Part shown: one piece after another, positions 25,459 through 34,074 of the stretch | Position numbering within the stretch: position 1 is the first letter of the stretch | Layout: every line of letters begins with the position of its first letter | Source: CBDBLK01 sp965243145 | GTDB lineage: Bacteria > Bdellovibrionota > Bacteriovoracia > Bacteriovoracales > Bacteriovoracaceae | Assembly (NCBI GenBank): GCA_965243145.1 | Contig: CBDEUB010000002.1 | Span: 868,001-932,000 of the forward strand | Length of the DNA: 64,000 bases | Direction: 5' to 3' | Made by a program: the position numbers and the translations under genes | Notes under the pieces: generated by a model | What the model was told of the DNA's origin: nothing | Seen by the model: the letters and a program-made list of their open reading frames with translations, nothing else | Database searches by the model: none

Positions 25459-28400
25459 GGCGGCAAAGAATTCCATTTTTGGCCTTCTCGCTGCTCATGT
25501 TGGCAGCGCTTAAACACTCTCGCGCTTCAGACTCGTCCATTTTCGATCGTTGTAAGGGCATCACTTCCCAAATTTTCAACAGCAATAACAAGATTGCCAA
25601 AAAGATAAGGCCCACTCCCGTTCAAGAAATCAAAATGATAAAGACCTTAGATCAATTGCTAAAGGCGTTTATCCAGGGGTTTATACCCAACTTGAGCGAC
25701 CCCTCTCAAAGAAGTGCTTTTGAAATTTATAGAACCATGAAATTCGGAGACCCCAACACCACTCTCTATCACAGAACCACCGATCGGGTGGCCGAAATTT
25801 TGAATCACTACCCCGAGTTGGGAAAGGAACCTTTCCGCAATTTTCAGATTCAGGCCCATCGCAAAGTTTATCCTTTAACCAATGAACTGGCAGAGTTTAC
25901 CAACTCTCAAACCAAGAGTGCGGGGCAAATTCGGGGCCAGCTTTTTCAAATTGAGGCCAATCGAGGTTATTGGAAAAAAGTTTTGGATTATAGGAGGCCC
26001 GGGGGGTTGGAGGAAGAGGAAGCGAGACGGCACTATCTGGAATTTATACAAGAGAAGTTTCCCCAAGAACTGCGCCAGATGCTCAAAAACAAGGAGACGC
26101 CCGCCAAAACCAAGGCAAAGGCGTTGTACCAACACTTGATGGAGGAACGCCGGCGCTTGAAGAAAGAAGGAACAGATGTGCGCCCCATCTCCCAGGCGAT
26201 CGCCGATCTCATCCACACCATCGGTTATCATGATATGGCCACGGTGAGCGGACTCAAGAGCGATGACGGAATGGAGCGCTTAAACGCCTTTCGCAAAATG
26301 TTAGAAGAGAGGGATAGTTTTGCCCTCGAACTGGAATATGAAGGGCACTATGCCCAAGTTTTGAGGGAATTGGAAGTTGCGCAACCGACGGGACTGCCGG
26401 TGGGAGAACAAGGCCTCGCCGGACAACTGCGGAGGTTGGAAGATCAATTGGGCCAAGGCACACAGGGAGATGAGGTGGCCAGTTTCACCCAGACGGTGCG
26501 CCACTTGACGCTGGTGGAATCTCCCTGGAGGTCGTGCCTGGGAGGTTCAGACTGTTCGACCAATGAATATTTGTCCAAGGCACTAGACCCCAACTACCAC
26601 TACTTTACCCTGACCGATGAAGAAGGGGCCTCCAGTGGGCACATTACCATTGTTTTAGGAGAGGCGATAGGCAATGCGGGAGGAAAAATCAAAGTTGCCT
26701 TTGTGGATAAAGTGCAAAATGTGAGCAACACAGAACTGCCCACCATGCTGGAGGGAGTGAGAAGGAGTGTGGAGGAGAAAGGGTACAGACTCGCTATTTC
26801 CCCAGACCAAGGGGGGCATAACGGAATTTCCAACAGCGGCCTCACCCGACAATTTATCGGGGAAAAAATTGAACTGGATCAGAGTGAAGTTTTGGCCGAA
26901 TTTGCCCCACACCCCCATCAATACAACTTCCCGGACGGGCATTCACGGGCGGGGAGGAATTTAAAACTCAGAATGGTGATCCCACTGCAATCTGCAAAAG
27001 GGCGTGGAGAATGGGAGATATTCCCGGGAGAATTGGCCTTTCCCTGGAAAATGTCGTCCTCATCTTTTGATTTGGAATCAATCATTGCCGCCACGATCGA
27101 TTTAAAGCACGGGGATTTGGAGGATAAGCTGCACTATGTTGCCTCAATGCACGCCTTGAAAAAGGCGGGACGCTCGGCAGATGCATCCTTTGAGTCCACC
27201 ATTCAGCAGTGGTTGGAAGATCAAGGAGCACCGTTTAAGTTGAGAAAACGGGCCTTAATTTACCAAAGGTTTGAAGCAGAAAAACGAATGGCCCTCCTCC
27301 CCTCTCAGTTGGAATTCTTTGCTTTAAAAGATCGGGTGGTGATTTTGCAAAACCTGCTGGACACTCCCAGGTATAAGCGCCGCATTTTGCTCGCTAGTGA
27401 CCTTTATCGTTTGATCGTTAAGGTGCGGAAGAACAAGAACATTAGGGACAGACTGTTGAGATATTACGCCCATTCACCCCATCAACGGCAAGTCATGGTG
27501 CAAGTGTTGGAGGCGGAAGATATATCCGATGAAGTGGCGGTTTCCGCTCTACAGGCAATCCCCAAAAGTTTCGACTCTCCCCAAACACATGATGCCTCAA
27601 ACCTGATCAGACTTCTTGAGACAAGTCGTTTGAGTGAGTTTATACAGGATGAACTGGCCCGCAATCTGGCCGAGAGGAATTACGGCAACGCTGCCTTGGG
27701 GCGGTGGTTGGCGCTGACATTGGAATCGACAGATGAGGCCATTTTAAGATTGGGAGAGAAGGCCATAGCATTGGCCACTTCTCCCAACAATGCTCCGATC
27801 GCGGGCGTTTATGCCAAACTGATGGAGTTGCACAGGCAAAGTGGGGCCAAAAGTTTGGGCCAAGTGGCGGAGGAATGGATTGGGCGGGAAGAGGGAGACA
27901 TTGCATCCAAGGCAGAATTTCTCAAAACCTTGATCGGTTCGGAGAGGGGGGAGTTTGAGCGCTATTTAGAGTTGCTTCCCAAGTCCCAGCATACAGCAGT
28001 GTGGAAAGAAATTGACGGAGAGACTTTTTTTGGTGTGTTTAGAAATTTGGCACAGGGAAAAGAGCGGAAAGAACTCTTGGACAGGGGGATATTGGAGAGT
28101 TTTGAGTTTCGCCGTGGGGAGCACTTTCCCAGCGGCGGCCCCGATGGCGCAAAGACATTTAAGATGGGAGAGACTGGAAAGACGGAAGTCACTTTAACTC
28201 AAAGGTTTGAAGTGCAGGCGACTCTGGTCACCCAACTCCAATACTTTCTGGTGATGAGGAAAAATCCGTCGAGGTTTGATGAAGAGGGCGTGGGCGTTTA
28301 TCTCTCCCGTGCTCTTGGAGATGACCTCATATATATCGACCCCAACCGCCCAGTGGAGCAGGTGTCTTGGGAAGATGCTCAACAGTTTGTCGAGAAGTTA

Positions 28401-28835
28401 AATCAGTTGCAAAAGGAGTATATCTATAGGTTGCCCACGGAGGCAGAGTGGGAGTTTGTGGCGCGGGGAGGGACAGAAGAGGCCAAATACTTTTTTGGCG
28501 ATAGTGAAAAAGAACTTCCCCGGTACGCGTGGTTTGCTCAAAATTCCGATAATCGAACTCACAAGGTGGCCCAACTCTGCCCCAATCCTTTTGGACTCTA
28601 CGATATTTGCGGAAACCTGTGGGAGTGGACGCAAGACAGATACAGCTTCCTTTTCCCGGAAAAGGCCACCGACCCCACAGGCACAATCTTCGGTAAAAAA
28701 CGGGTTGCCCGCGGCGGCGGTTGGAGCGACTACAACACACATAACTTGCATTCAGCACATCGCAGTAGTCATGGCCCTTATCATAGGGCCAGCAACATCG
28801 GGTTTCGGCTTTTTAGGACTCCTGTTAGGCCATAA
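25455..28835 (+). CDS. Large exported protein with C-terminal FGE/SUMF1-like domain
   Basis: Start MRRQRIPFLAFSLLMLAAL overlaps the stop of the J-domain gene (ATGA) and begins a signal peptide ending near HSRA. Residues about 360-520 hold a conserved-looking block (SPWRSCLGGSDCSTNEYLS, HITIVLGEAIGNAGGKIKV, AISPDQGGHNGISNSGL) that I cannot name; the middle is helical, possibly repeat-like. The last about 230 residues are an FGE-sulfatase fold: VEQVSWEDAQQFVEKLN, YRLPTEAEWEFVARGG, NPFGLYDICGNLWEWTQD, RVARGGGWSD, NIGFRLFR. The copper-binding cysteines of true formylglycine-generating enzymes are missing near HSAHRSSH, so a non-classical role is likely. Confidence 0.7.
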   Translation: MRRQRIPFLAFSLLMLAALKHSRASDSSIFDRCKGITSQIFNSNNKIAKKIRPTPVQEIKMIKTLDQLLKAFIQGFIPNLSDPSQRSAFEIYRTMKFGDPNTTLYHRTTDRVAEILNHYPELGKEPFRNFQIQAHRKVYPLTNELAEFTNSQTKSAGQIRGQLFQIEANRGYWKKVLDYRRPGGLEEEEARRHYLEFIQEKFPQELRQMLKNKETPAKTKAKALYQHLMEERRRLKKEGTDVRPISQAIADLIHTIGYHDMATVSGLKSDDGMERLNAFRKMLEERDSFALELEYEGHYAQVLRELEVAQPTGLPVGEQGLAGQLRRLEDQLGQGTQGDEVASFTQTVRHLTLVESPWRSCLGGSDCSTNEYLSKALDPNYHYFTLTDEEGASSGHITIVLGEAIGNAGGKIKVAFVDKVQNVSNTELPTMLEGVRRSVEEKGYRLAISPDQGGHNGISNSGLTRQFIGEKIELDQSEVLAEFAPHPHQYNFPDGHSRAGRNLKLRMVIPLQSAKGRGEWEIFPGELAFPWKMSSSSFDLESIIAATIDLKHGDLEDKLHYVASMHALKKAGRSADASFESTIQQWLEDQGAPFKLRKRALIYQRFEAEKRMALLPSQLEFFALKDRVVILQNLLDTPRYKRRILLASDLYRLIVKVRKNKNIRDRLLRYYAHSPHQRQVMVQVLEAEDISDEVAVSALQAIPKSFDSPQTHDASNLIRLLETSRLSEFIQDELARNLAERNYGNAALGRWLALTLESTDEAILRLGEKAIALATSPNNAPIAGVYAKLMELHRQSGAKSLGQVAEEWIGREEGDIASKAEFLKTLIGSERGEFERYLELLPKSQHTAVWKEIDGETFFGVFRNLAQGKERKELLDRGILESFEFRRGEHFPSGGPDGAKTFKMGETGKTEVTLTQRFEVQATLVTQLQYFLVMRKNPSRFDEEGVGVYLSRALGDDLIYIDPNRPVEQVSWEDAQQFVEKLNQLQKEYIYRLPTEAEWEFVARGGTEEAKYFFGDSEKELPRYAWFAQNSDNRTHKVAQLCPNPFGLYDICGNLWEWTQDRYSFLFPEKATDPTGTIFGKKRVARGGGWSDYNTHNLHSAHRSSHGPYHRASNIGFRLFRTPVRP

Positions 28836-28877
28836 GGAGGCCCTGGGCAGGCCCTCTTTCTTGCCTAAAAAACCTTG

Positions 28878-28904
28878 CAATTTGGGAGTGGGATTCCCAA
28901 ATTG
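28878..28904. terminator. Hairpin between convergent genes
   Basis: Perfect 10-bp stem CAATTTGGGA / TCCCAAATTG with a 7-nt loop, lying between the 3' ends of the FGE-like gene and dnaB. No long T-run follows, so efficiency is uncertain; it could serve both strands. Confidence 0.5.
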
Positions 28905-28953
28905 TAAGAATCGGGGTCAAGGGCCATCTTCCAAATTGCGAACGCGGCCAAAC

Positions 28954-30321
28954 TCACTCGCCGTCCTTCTGCAAAGCGAGGTTTTCAAAAGTGGTGTATT
29001 CCCCCACCCAGGCCAGTTTGGCCGTGCCGGTTTCGCCGCCGCGATTCTTGCCCACAATAATTTCGGCGACATTGGGTTCCTTGGTTTCGGGGTTGTAGTA
29101 TTCGTCCCGGTAGACAAACATCACTACATCGGCATCCTGTTCGATCGCTCCCGAATCCCGCAAATCGGAAGTGTTGGGGCGTTTGTTGGGCCGCGCTTCC
29201 ACCGCGCGGTTGAGTTGGGAGAGGGCCAAAATGGGGCAGTCAAGCTCTTTGGCCAAGGTTTTCAGGCCGCGGGAGATCTCCGAAATTTGCTGCTCGCGGG
29301 AGATTTCTTTGCCACCCTGCCGGTAGTGGCCCATCAACTGAAGATAATCGACCACCACCAACCCCAGGCCATATTCGGTTTGCAATTTGCGGCACTGGGA
29401 TTGAATGTCCAACAGGGTGCTATCGCCTGAGTCGTTGATAAAAATGGGGTATTCGGACAACTTTTGAATGGCGTGGCCTATGTGGCGCAAATCATTGGGT
29501 AGAAAATTTTTGGTGCGGATGCGTTTGGAATCCACTTTGGCCTGCCCGGAGAGCATCCGCATACTGAGTTCCTGGGCGGTCATCTCCAGAGAAAATATGG
29601 CCACAGGTTGATTGTGAAGTTGGCAGGCGTGAGTGGCCATATTGAGGGCCAGGGAAGTTTTCCCCATCGCCGGCCTGGCCGCCAAAATCACCAACTGGCC
29701 GGCCTGCATTCCCAAAAGCAATTTGTCCAGGTCTTGATAGCCGGTGGAAACCCCTTGGATTTCCCCTGGGGCGCGACTGCTGTCCTCCAACTCCTTCATG
29801 TTTTCTTTGAGGCAAAAACTGAGTTTGACCATTCGGCCCGACTTGGCCTGGTTGACCAGCCCAAAAAAGGCCCCTTCGACTTCTTTGACAAAATCCTCGA
29901 TGGGGCCTTGAAAATTCATGCCCATTTCGGTCACCCGCATGGAAGTGCGCAAAATTTCCCGCATCGAAGAGTGGCCCTTGAGGGTTTCGGCGTAGGCCCG
30001 CACATTGGCCGCAGAAATGTGGTCTTCGTACAATTGGCCGAGGGCCGAGTCTCCCCCCACTTCCTCCAGTTTGCCGTACTGTTTAAGCCGCGATGAAACG
30101 GTAACATAGTCGATGGGTTGATTGGCGGTGGCCAAATCGGCAATGGCATCAAAAATCATGCCGTATTGAGGATGGAAAAAATCTTCACCCCTGATTTTGA
30201 GATCGGAAATTTCCCCCAGGCAGTCGCCGTCGAGCATTAGGCAACTCAACAGGGATTTTTCGGACAGCAGGTCGTGGGGAAATTGGCGGACTTTTTTGGA
30301 GGAGGAATCTTGTGTTGTCAC
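28954..30321 (-). CDS. dnaB: Replicative DNA helicase
   Basis: N-terminal DnaB domain (LLSEKSLLSCLMLDGDCL, FFHPQYGMIFDAI, VTVSSRLKQYGKLEEVGG) and RecA-like ATPase domain with Walker A AARPAMGKTSLALNMA, FSLEMTAQELSMRM, Walker B LVVVDYLQLM and SQLNRAVEARPNKRP, DLRDSGAIEQDADVVMFVYR. 455 residues, standard. Hexameric fork helicase. Last gene of the bS6-bS18 / DUF2232 / rplI / dnaB cluster, 14 bp after rplI. Confidence 0.97.
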   Translation of the reverse strand: MTTQDSSSKKVRQFPHDLLSEKSLLSCLMLDGDCLGEISDLKIRGEDFFHPQYGMIFDAIADLATANQPIDYVTVSSRLKQYGKLEEVGGDSALGQLYEDHISAANVRAYAETLKGHSSMREILRTSMRVTEMGMNFQGPIEDFVKEVEGAFFGLVNQAKSGRMVKLSFCLKENMKELEDSSRAPGEIQGVSTGYQDLDKLLLGMQAGQLVILAARPAMGKTSLALNMATHACQLHNQPVAIFSLEMTAQELSMRMLSGQAKVDSKRIRTKNFLPNDLRHIGHAIQKLSEYPIFINDSGDSTLLDIQSQCRKLQTEYGLGLVVVDYLQLMGHYRQGGKEISREQQISEISRGLKTLAKELDCPILALSQLNRAVEARPNKRPNTSDLRDSGAIEQDADVVMFVYRDEYYNPETKEPNVAEIIVGKNRGGETGTAKLAWVGEYTTFENLALQKDGE

Positions 30322-30335
30322 CTCTGGCCCAGGCC

Positions 30336-30977
30336 TTAACTATCTTCTGGTAGTGAACCGTCGGCCAGCACTTCTTCCCCGCCTTCCGCTACGGCCGCGC
30401 TCTCTCCATCCGGTACTTCCCCTGCCTCAACATCCGGGGAAACTTCCGCCGCTGCGGCCTCTTTTTTCTTTTCCCGTTCTTTTTCCTCGCGGCGCAGTTT
30501 GGCCTGCTTTTTCAGTTCTTCGGCCTGTTGGGGGTCTCTTTCAATTTTGACGGTAAAAAGCGCTTCCACTTCCTTGGCAAACAACTTGACTTTGACCTGG
30601 TAAGTGCCCAGGGACTTGATCGGGCGATCGCAGGACAGTAAACGGCGCTCCACTTCAATCTCCCTTTTGGCCAATTCTTTGGAGAGTTCGTTGGTGGTGA
30701 CCGCCCCGAACAGTTTTCCCGAAACCCCCGCTTTGCGGGTGAGTTCAATGGCCAGGCCGTCCAACTGTTCTTTGACCGCTTCGGCGGCACTCTTCTCAGT
30801 GGCAACTTTGCGGGCCAACATTTTCTCGACATGCTTGAGTTGGGCCATATTGCCCCGATCGGCGATGATGGCCTTCCCCCCGGGAATGAGAAAATTGCGG
30901 GCGTGGCCCGGCCTGACATTGACGATTTCGCCCACATTGCCCAGGGTGGGGACTTTTTCAGTAAGGATCACTTGCAT
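30336..30977 (-). CDS. rplI: Ribosomal protein bL9 with acidic C-terminal extension
   Basis: The N-terminal domain MQVILTEKVPTLGNVGEIVN and VRPGHARNFLIPGGKA is the bL9 signature, followed by the long connecting helix and the rRNA-binding C-terminal domain (LFGAVTTNELSKELAK, PIKSLGTYQVKVKL). After about residue 150 comes a 60-residue tail, first Lys/Glu helical (KLRREEKEREKKKEAAAA) then acidic and disordered (PDVEAGEVPDGESAAV). 213 residues against the usual about 150. Confidence 0.95.
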   Translation of the reverse strand: MQVILTEKVPTLGNVGEIVNVRPGHARNFLIPGGKAIIADRGNMAQLKHVEKMLARKVATEKSAAEAVKEQLDGLAIELTRKAGVSGKLFGAVTTNELSKELAKREIEVERRLLSCDRPIKSLGTYQVKVKLFAKEVEALFTVKIERDPQQAEELKKQAKLRREEKEREKKKEAAAAEVSPDVEAGEVPDGESAAVAEGGEEVLADGSLPEDS

Positions 30978-31020
30978 GGAATGCTCTCCCTTTATTGTGG
31001 TTTTTCATTTGAACTTTAAT

Positions 31021-32124
31021 TTATCCTTGATTCGGTTTTTTCTTTAAAAATCCCCTGAGATTTAACCAGGCATCAAAAACCCCCAGGATGGCGAGCCAAA
31101 CCTGGGCCAAAGCGACGGTGAGAACCAACAACAAACTTTTGAGGATGCCCACCAACTTAAAGTGGTTGAGAAAATCCAGAAAAACTCCAAACCCTTGAAA
31201 AAAATAAAACACTCCGGTGAGTCCCAACAGGACATGGCCGAGCAGGCGAATCCCGCCGTCTTCCAGGTGGAAACCCAACAAACTGGTGCCCAGGCCAAAG
31301 GCCAGGGGATAGAGCAGATAATCGGAAGTTCTAAAGCGAACCAGATCGAGGGAAGAATAGGAATAGGCCACCCGGTGGCCCCACAGAAAGAAATTCCTCA
31401 TCACCAGGAAAAAACACAGCCAAAAGGCGACGAAGGGAACCACGGTAATGTAGATCGGCCCCATATTGTAGAGGTAGTCCAAAAATATCTGGGGATCGAA
31501 TTGCTCCCCCTGGGGCAATTGGGCCAAACTGGCCTCGACCACATTCTGGAGGTATCCCTGAACACCCCCCTCCAACAAGAGTTCACACCCCAGAACGGTG
31601 GCCCACAAAAAGGCCATCAAGCTGGTGCCGGTGTAGATAATGCAGCGGATGGGGGGAATATCACAACGGATAAACAGGGAGATGGCGTAGGCGTACACAA
31701 TGGACAGGGTGTAGGCAATGGCCACCACGCTCTGGGCGGGTACGGCGAACGCCCCCAGAGTGAGCAAAATCAGCAGGCCAGCGGCCCACTTCAAGGTTTT
31801 GATATTGCCGTAGATCAAGAAGGCCAAGCTCAGGGGAACCGGGGCCAAAAAGGAGAGCAGGCCAAAATACTGGCCAATGCCGAACACCCGATCAAACCCC
31901 AAATGGGTCAGGGCCAAAGACATTAAAATGAGCAAAAAGAAGCGCCCGCGATCCCGCCTGATCCACGCCCCGTCGTCACTTTTATACGCCTTTTGGAAGG
32001 CCTCCAGTTTGCGCAATACCTCTTCGCGCCGCAACTTTTCGCGCTTCAGGTGCTCTAATTCAGCTTCGGCGGAGGCCTTGGAAGGCGCTTTATCGGGGGT
32101 TTCGGGAGTCTCTTTTGTGGCCAT
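31021..32124 (-). CDS. DUF2232-type multi-pass membrane protein
   Basis: A cytoplasmic, charged N-terminus (ELEHLKREKLRREEVLRKLE, coiled-coil-like) precedes about eight hydrophobic segments, including FFLLILMSLALTHLGF, YFGLLSFLAPVPLSLAFLIY, WAAGLLILLTLGAFAV, VVAIAYTLSIVYAYAISLFI and YLLYPLAFGLGTSLLGF. Genes of the DUF2232/YybS type are commonly found between rpsR and rplI, as here, which supports the assignment more than sequence alone. Start ATG 32124 (MATKETPETP) rather than the longer frame, because the longer version would overlap the bS6-bS18 gene. Function unknown. Confidence 0.75.
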   Translation of the reverse strand: MATKETPETPDKAPSKASAEAELEHLKREKLRREEVLRKLEAFQKAYKSDDGAWIRRDRGRFFLLILMSLALTHLGFDRVFGIGQYFGLLSFLAPVPLSLAFLIYGNIKTLKWAAGLLILLTLGAFAVPAQSVVAIAYTLSIVYAYAISLFIRCDIPPIRCIIYTGTSLMAFLWATVLGCELLLEGGVQGYLQNVVEASLAQLPQGEQFDPQIFLDYLYNMGPIYITVVPFVAFWLCFFLVMRNFFLWGHRVAYSYSSLDLVRFRTSDYLLYPLAFGLGTSLLGFHLEDGGIRLLGHVLLGLTGVFYFFQGFGVFLDFLNHFKLVGILKSLLLVLTVALAQVWLAILGVFDAWLNLRGFLKKKPNQG

Positions 32125-32132
32125 AGGATAAA

Positions 32133-32756
32133 CTACCTCTTGTAGGCCACTCGGTTGCTCATGTGCCCGACAATGCCTATTTGGCGGGCGCGCTTGATGG
32201 CGGTGGTGGCGAAGCGCTGGTGTTTGGTGGAAACCCCTGTCACCCGCGCCGGAGAAATTTTGCCAAACTCGTTGATGAGCCAGGTAAAAGTGTCGGGGTC
32301 TTTCCAGTCGGCGCAAATATTGTTGGCGCGAAAATAACAGGTCTTGCGCCGGGCGAATTTGCGCGGGTTGGGGCCTTCCCCGTCCTCTCCGTCAATTTTG
32401 GTGACGCTTCCGTGGTATTGCTTGGAAAAGGGCGTTTTGTAGGCCTTCACCAGGGCCTCGCGCTGGGCCTTGTCCCCGCGGACAACCAACAGGTGGCGCA
32501 GGTGATCTTCGTTGATTTTGAAACGGCGGGCGAGTTCCCTGTTGCAGCGGTTGTTGGCGCAAAAGAGAAAGTACAAAAAGTGCCCGTTGGCCACTCCCCT
32601 GCGGGTGGGGTGGGCCAAAGTTAAACGCCCCCAATCGTCTTCGATAAAGATTTCACCCTCAAAAGATTTGACGGTGTCGGTGACGATTTGCTTGATCGCC
32701 GCCAAGCGGGCCTCGTCCAAGTCCGCTTTGGCCACCAGAGACAATTCATAAATCAT
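32133..32756 (-). CDS. Fused ribosomal proteins bS6-bS18
   Basis: One uninterrupted 207-codon frame. Residues 1-105 are bS6: MIYELSLVAKADLDE, GRLTLAHPTRRGVANGHFLY, INEDHLRHLLVVRG. A linker (about 106-133, FSKQYHGSVTKIDGEDGEG) leads to bS18: RKFARRKTCYFRANNICADW, KDPDTFTWLINEFGKISPAR, VTGVSTKHQRFATTAIKRAR. The bS18 part matches the E. coli protein in order and spacing (RRKFCRF, DYKD, GKIVPSRITG, KYQRQLARAIKRARYL). bS6 and bS18 are separate proteins that pair on the 30S platform; here they are joined. I checked the frame codon by codon and saw no stop or shift. No separate rpsR or ssb lies in the cluster. Confidence 0.93.
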   Translation of the reverse strand: MIYELSLVAKADLDEARLAAIKQIVTDTVKSFEGEIFIEDDWGRLTLAHPTRRGVANGHFLYFLFCANNRCNRELARRFKINEDHLRHLLVVRGDKAQREALVKAYKTPFSKQYHGSVTKIDGEDGEGPNPRKFARRKTCYFRANNICADWKDPDTFTWLINEFGKISPARVTGVSTKHQRFATTAIKRARQIGIVGHMSNRVAYKR

Positions 32757-32779
32757 AAGTCAACCCCTCGGTCTTTTGG

Positions 32780-32802
32780 CCCTCTGCTTACGCAGGGGCG
32801 AG
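32780..32802 (-). promoter_or_regulatory. Hairpin between the U32 gene and the bS6-bS18 gene
   Basis: On the coding strand, GCCCCTGC-gtaa-GCAGAGGGC (one mismatch or bulge) overlaps the stop codon of the U32 gene and precedes the bS6-bS18 start by about 25 nt. It could be a weak terminator or a leader structure; S6:S18-binding leaders exist in other bacteria, but the conserved motif was not established here. Confidence 0.35.
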
Positions 32803-34050
32803 ATTGCACAAAGAGGACAAGCTAGCACTTTTGGCGTGGGATGCAAAGCCGGGCGGGGGGCAAATTCTCACCAAATTGAGGGGTTTGGCCCCGTTCCTGT
32901 AGGGGATTTTGGCCAAAGTGCCCAACTTGGCCACTTTAAGGGGCCGGTTTTGCAAATCGGTCATGCCTTCCAGGGGAAATCGCTGCATGTCGCCATAAAA
33001 AGGGAGCAACTCGACCCAATCTCCCTCGGCAAGGTTGGAGCGCACTTCGAGGGTGAGGTGTCTCCCCGGCAAGGCCTCCAAGGCCACTGCTCCCAGGCGG
33101 TATTCTTTATGCTTTGAGTCGTCAACCGCTATCGAGCTTTCCCCCGCCGGCGCGGCCAAACTTCCGCTGCAATAACCGCGGTGGGGGAGTTTTTCCAGTT
33201 CCGCCGCCAAAGACTCCCAGGGGCCAGGGGCAAGGATGCCATCGCGGTAGAGGTCGAGGGCCTGGCGGTACACTTTGGTGACAGTCCCCAAATAGTGCTG
33301 GGACTTCATCCGCCCCTCCACTTTTAAACTGCCGATCCCCGCCCGGATAAAATCCCCCAGCAATTCCAGTCCGCGCAAATCCTTGGAAGACATAAAAGTC
33401 GTTCCCTCGGCCACTAGCTGGCCTGGGAATTGGGGCGACTTGAGGTTGTACTCAAAGCGGCAACTGTGGGCGCAACCCCCGCGGTTGGAATCCCGCCCCT
33501 GGGTATAATTGGAGATGACACAGTGGCCAGAATAGGCCGTGCACAAGCTCCCGTGGACAAACATCTCCAGCTCAATACCGCAACTCCGGCGCAGGTGGGC
33601 CGCCTCGGCCAGGGACACTTCCCGCCCCAGGATGATGCGCTCCACTCCCGCCCCCTTCCACCAGGAGGCCGCCAACGAGTTGAGGCAACTGGCCTGGGTG
33701 GAGAGGTGAATGGGCAACGAACTGTGGGCCTTGGCGGTCTCGATCACCCCCAAGTCGCTGGCGATGACGGCATCGGTGCCGATACTCTCCAAAAAGCGCA
33801 AAAAGTCGGGCAATTCCCCCAACTCGTCGTCGTGTAAAAAGCTGTTGAGGACGACATACACTTTGGCGTGGTGGGCGTGGGCAAACGACACTCCTTGACG
33901 CAATTCATACTCAGAAAAATTGTCCGAGGCCGAGCGCAGGCCAAATTTTTGCCCCCCCAAATAGACCGCATCGGCCCCGTACAAAACCGCCACCTTCAAC
34001 TTTTCCAGGGAGCCGGCGGGAATCAATAACTCGGGAATGGGTGCGCTCAT
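32788..34050 (-). CDS. U32 family peptidase / tRNA hydroxylation protein-like
   Basis: 420 residues. PELLIPAGSLEKLKVAVLYG and ADAVYLGGQKFGLRSASDNF open the U32 barrel; VHGSLCTAYSGHCVISNYTQ, GRDSNRGGCAHSCRFEYNL contains the conserved cysteines that in the TrhP/RlhA group bind an iron-sulfur cluster. Members of this group hydroxylate tRNA or rRNA rather than cleave peptides (established for E. coli TrhP and RlhA). SSKDLRGLELLGDFIRAGIG and SLKVEGRMKSQHYLG follow as in TrhP. Start at ATG 34050; a TTG one codon earlier is possible. Divergent from the next gene by 24 bp. Confidence 0.85.
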   Translation of the reverse strand: MSAPIPELLIPAGSLEKLKVAVLYGADAVYLGGQKFGLRSASDNFSEYELRQGVSFAHAHHAKVYVVLNSFLHDDELGELPDFLRFLESIGTDAVIASDLGVIETAKAHSSLPIHLSTQASCLNSLAASWWKGAGVERIILGREVSLAEAAHLRRSCGIELEMFVHGSLCTAYSGHCVISNYTQGRDSNRGGCAHSCRFEYNLKSPQFPGQLVAEGTTFMSSKDLRGLELLGDFIRAGIGSLKVEGRMKSQHYLGTVTKVYRQALDLYRDGILAPGPWESLAAELEKLPHRGYCSGSLAAPAGESSIAVDDSKHKEYRLGAVALEALPGRHLTLEVRSNLAEGDWVELLPFYGDMQRFPLEGMTDLQNRPLKVAKLGTLAKIPYRNGAKPLNLVRICPPPGFASHAKSASLSSLCNLAPA

Positions 34051-34060
34051 CAAAATGCTC

Positions 34061-34066
34061 TATAAT
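34061..34066 (+). promoter_or_regulatory. Consensus -10 box giving a near-leaderless transcript
   Basis: TATAAT ends 8 nt before the ATG at 34075, so transcription would start within a few bases of the start codon. No good -35 was found at the right distance. Confidence 0.4.
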
Positions 34067-34074
34067 AAAGGGGA

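Noticed and set aside
25455..28835. True formylglycine-generating enzyme
   Set aside because: The catalytic cysteines near the GGGWSD...GFRLF region are absent and no sulfatase gene lies nearby.
28456..29430. 324-codon plus-strand open frame across the dnaB 3' end
   Set aside because: It overlaps the FGE-like gene and dnaB in antisense and has no recognisable protein features.
31162..31926. 254-codon plus-strand open frame
   Set aside because: Antisense to the DUF2232 gene, with Gly/Gln-rich shadow composition.
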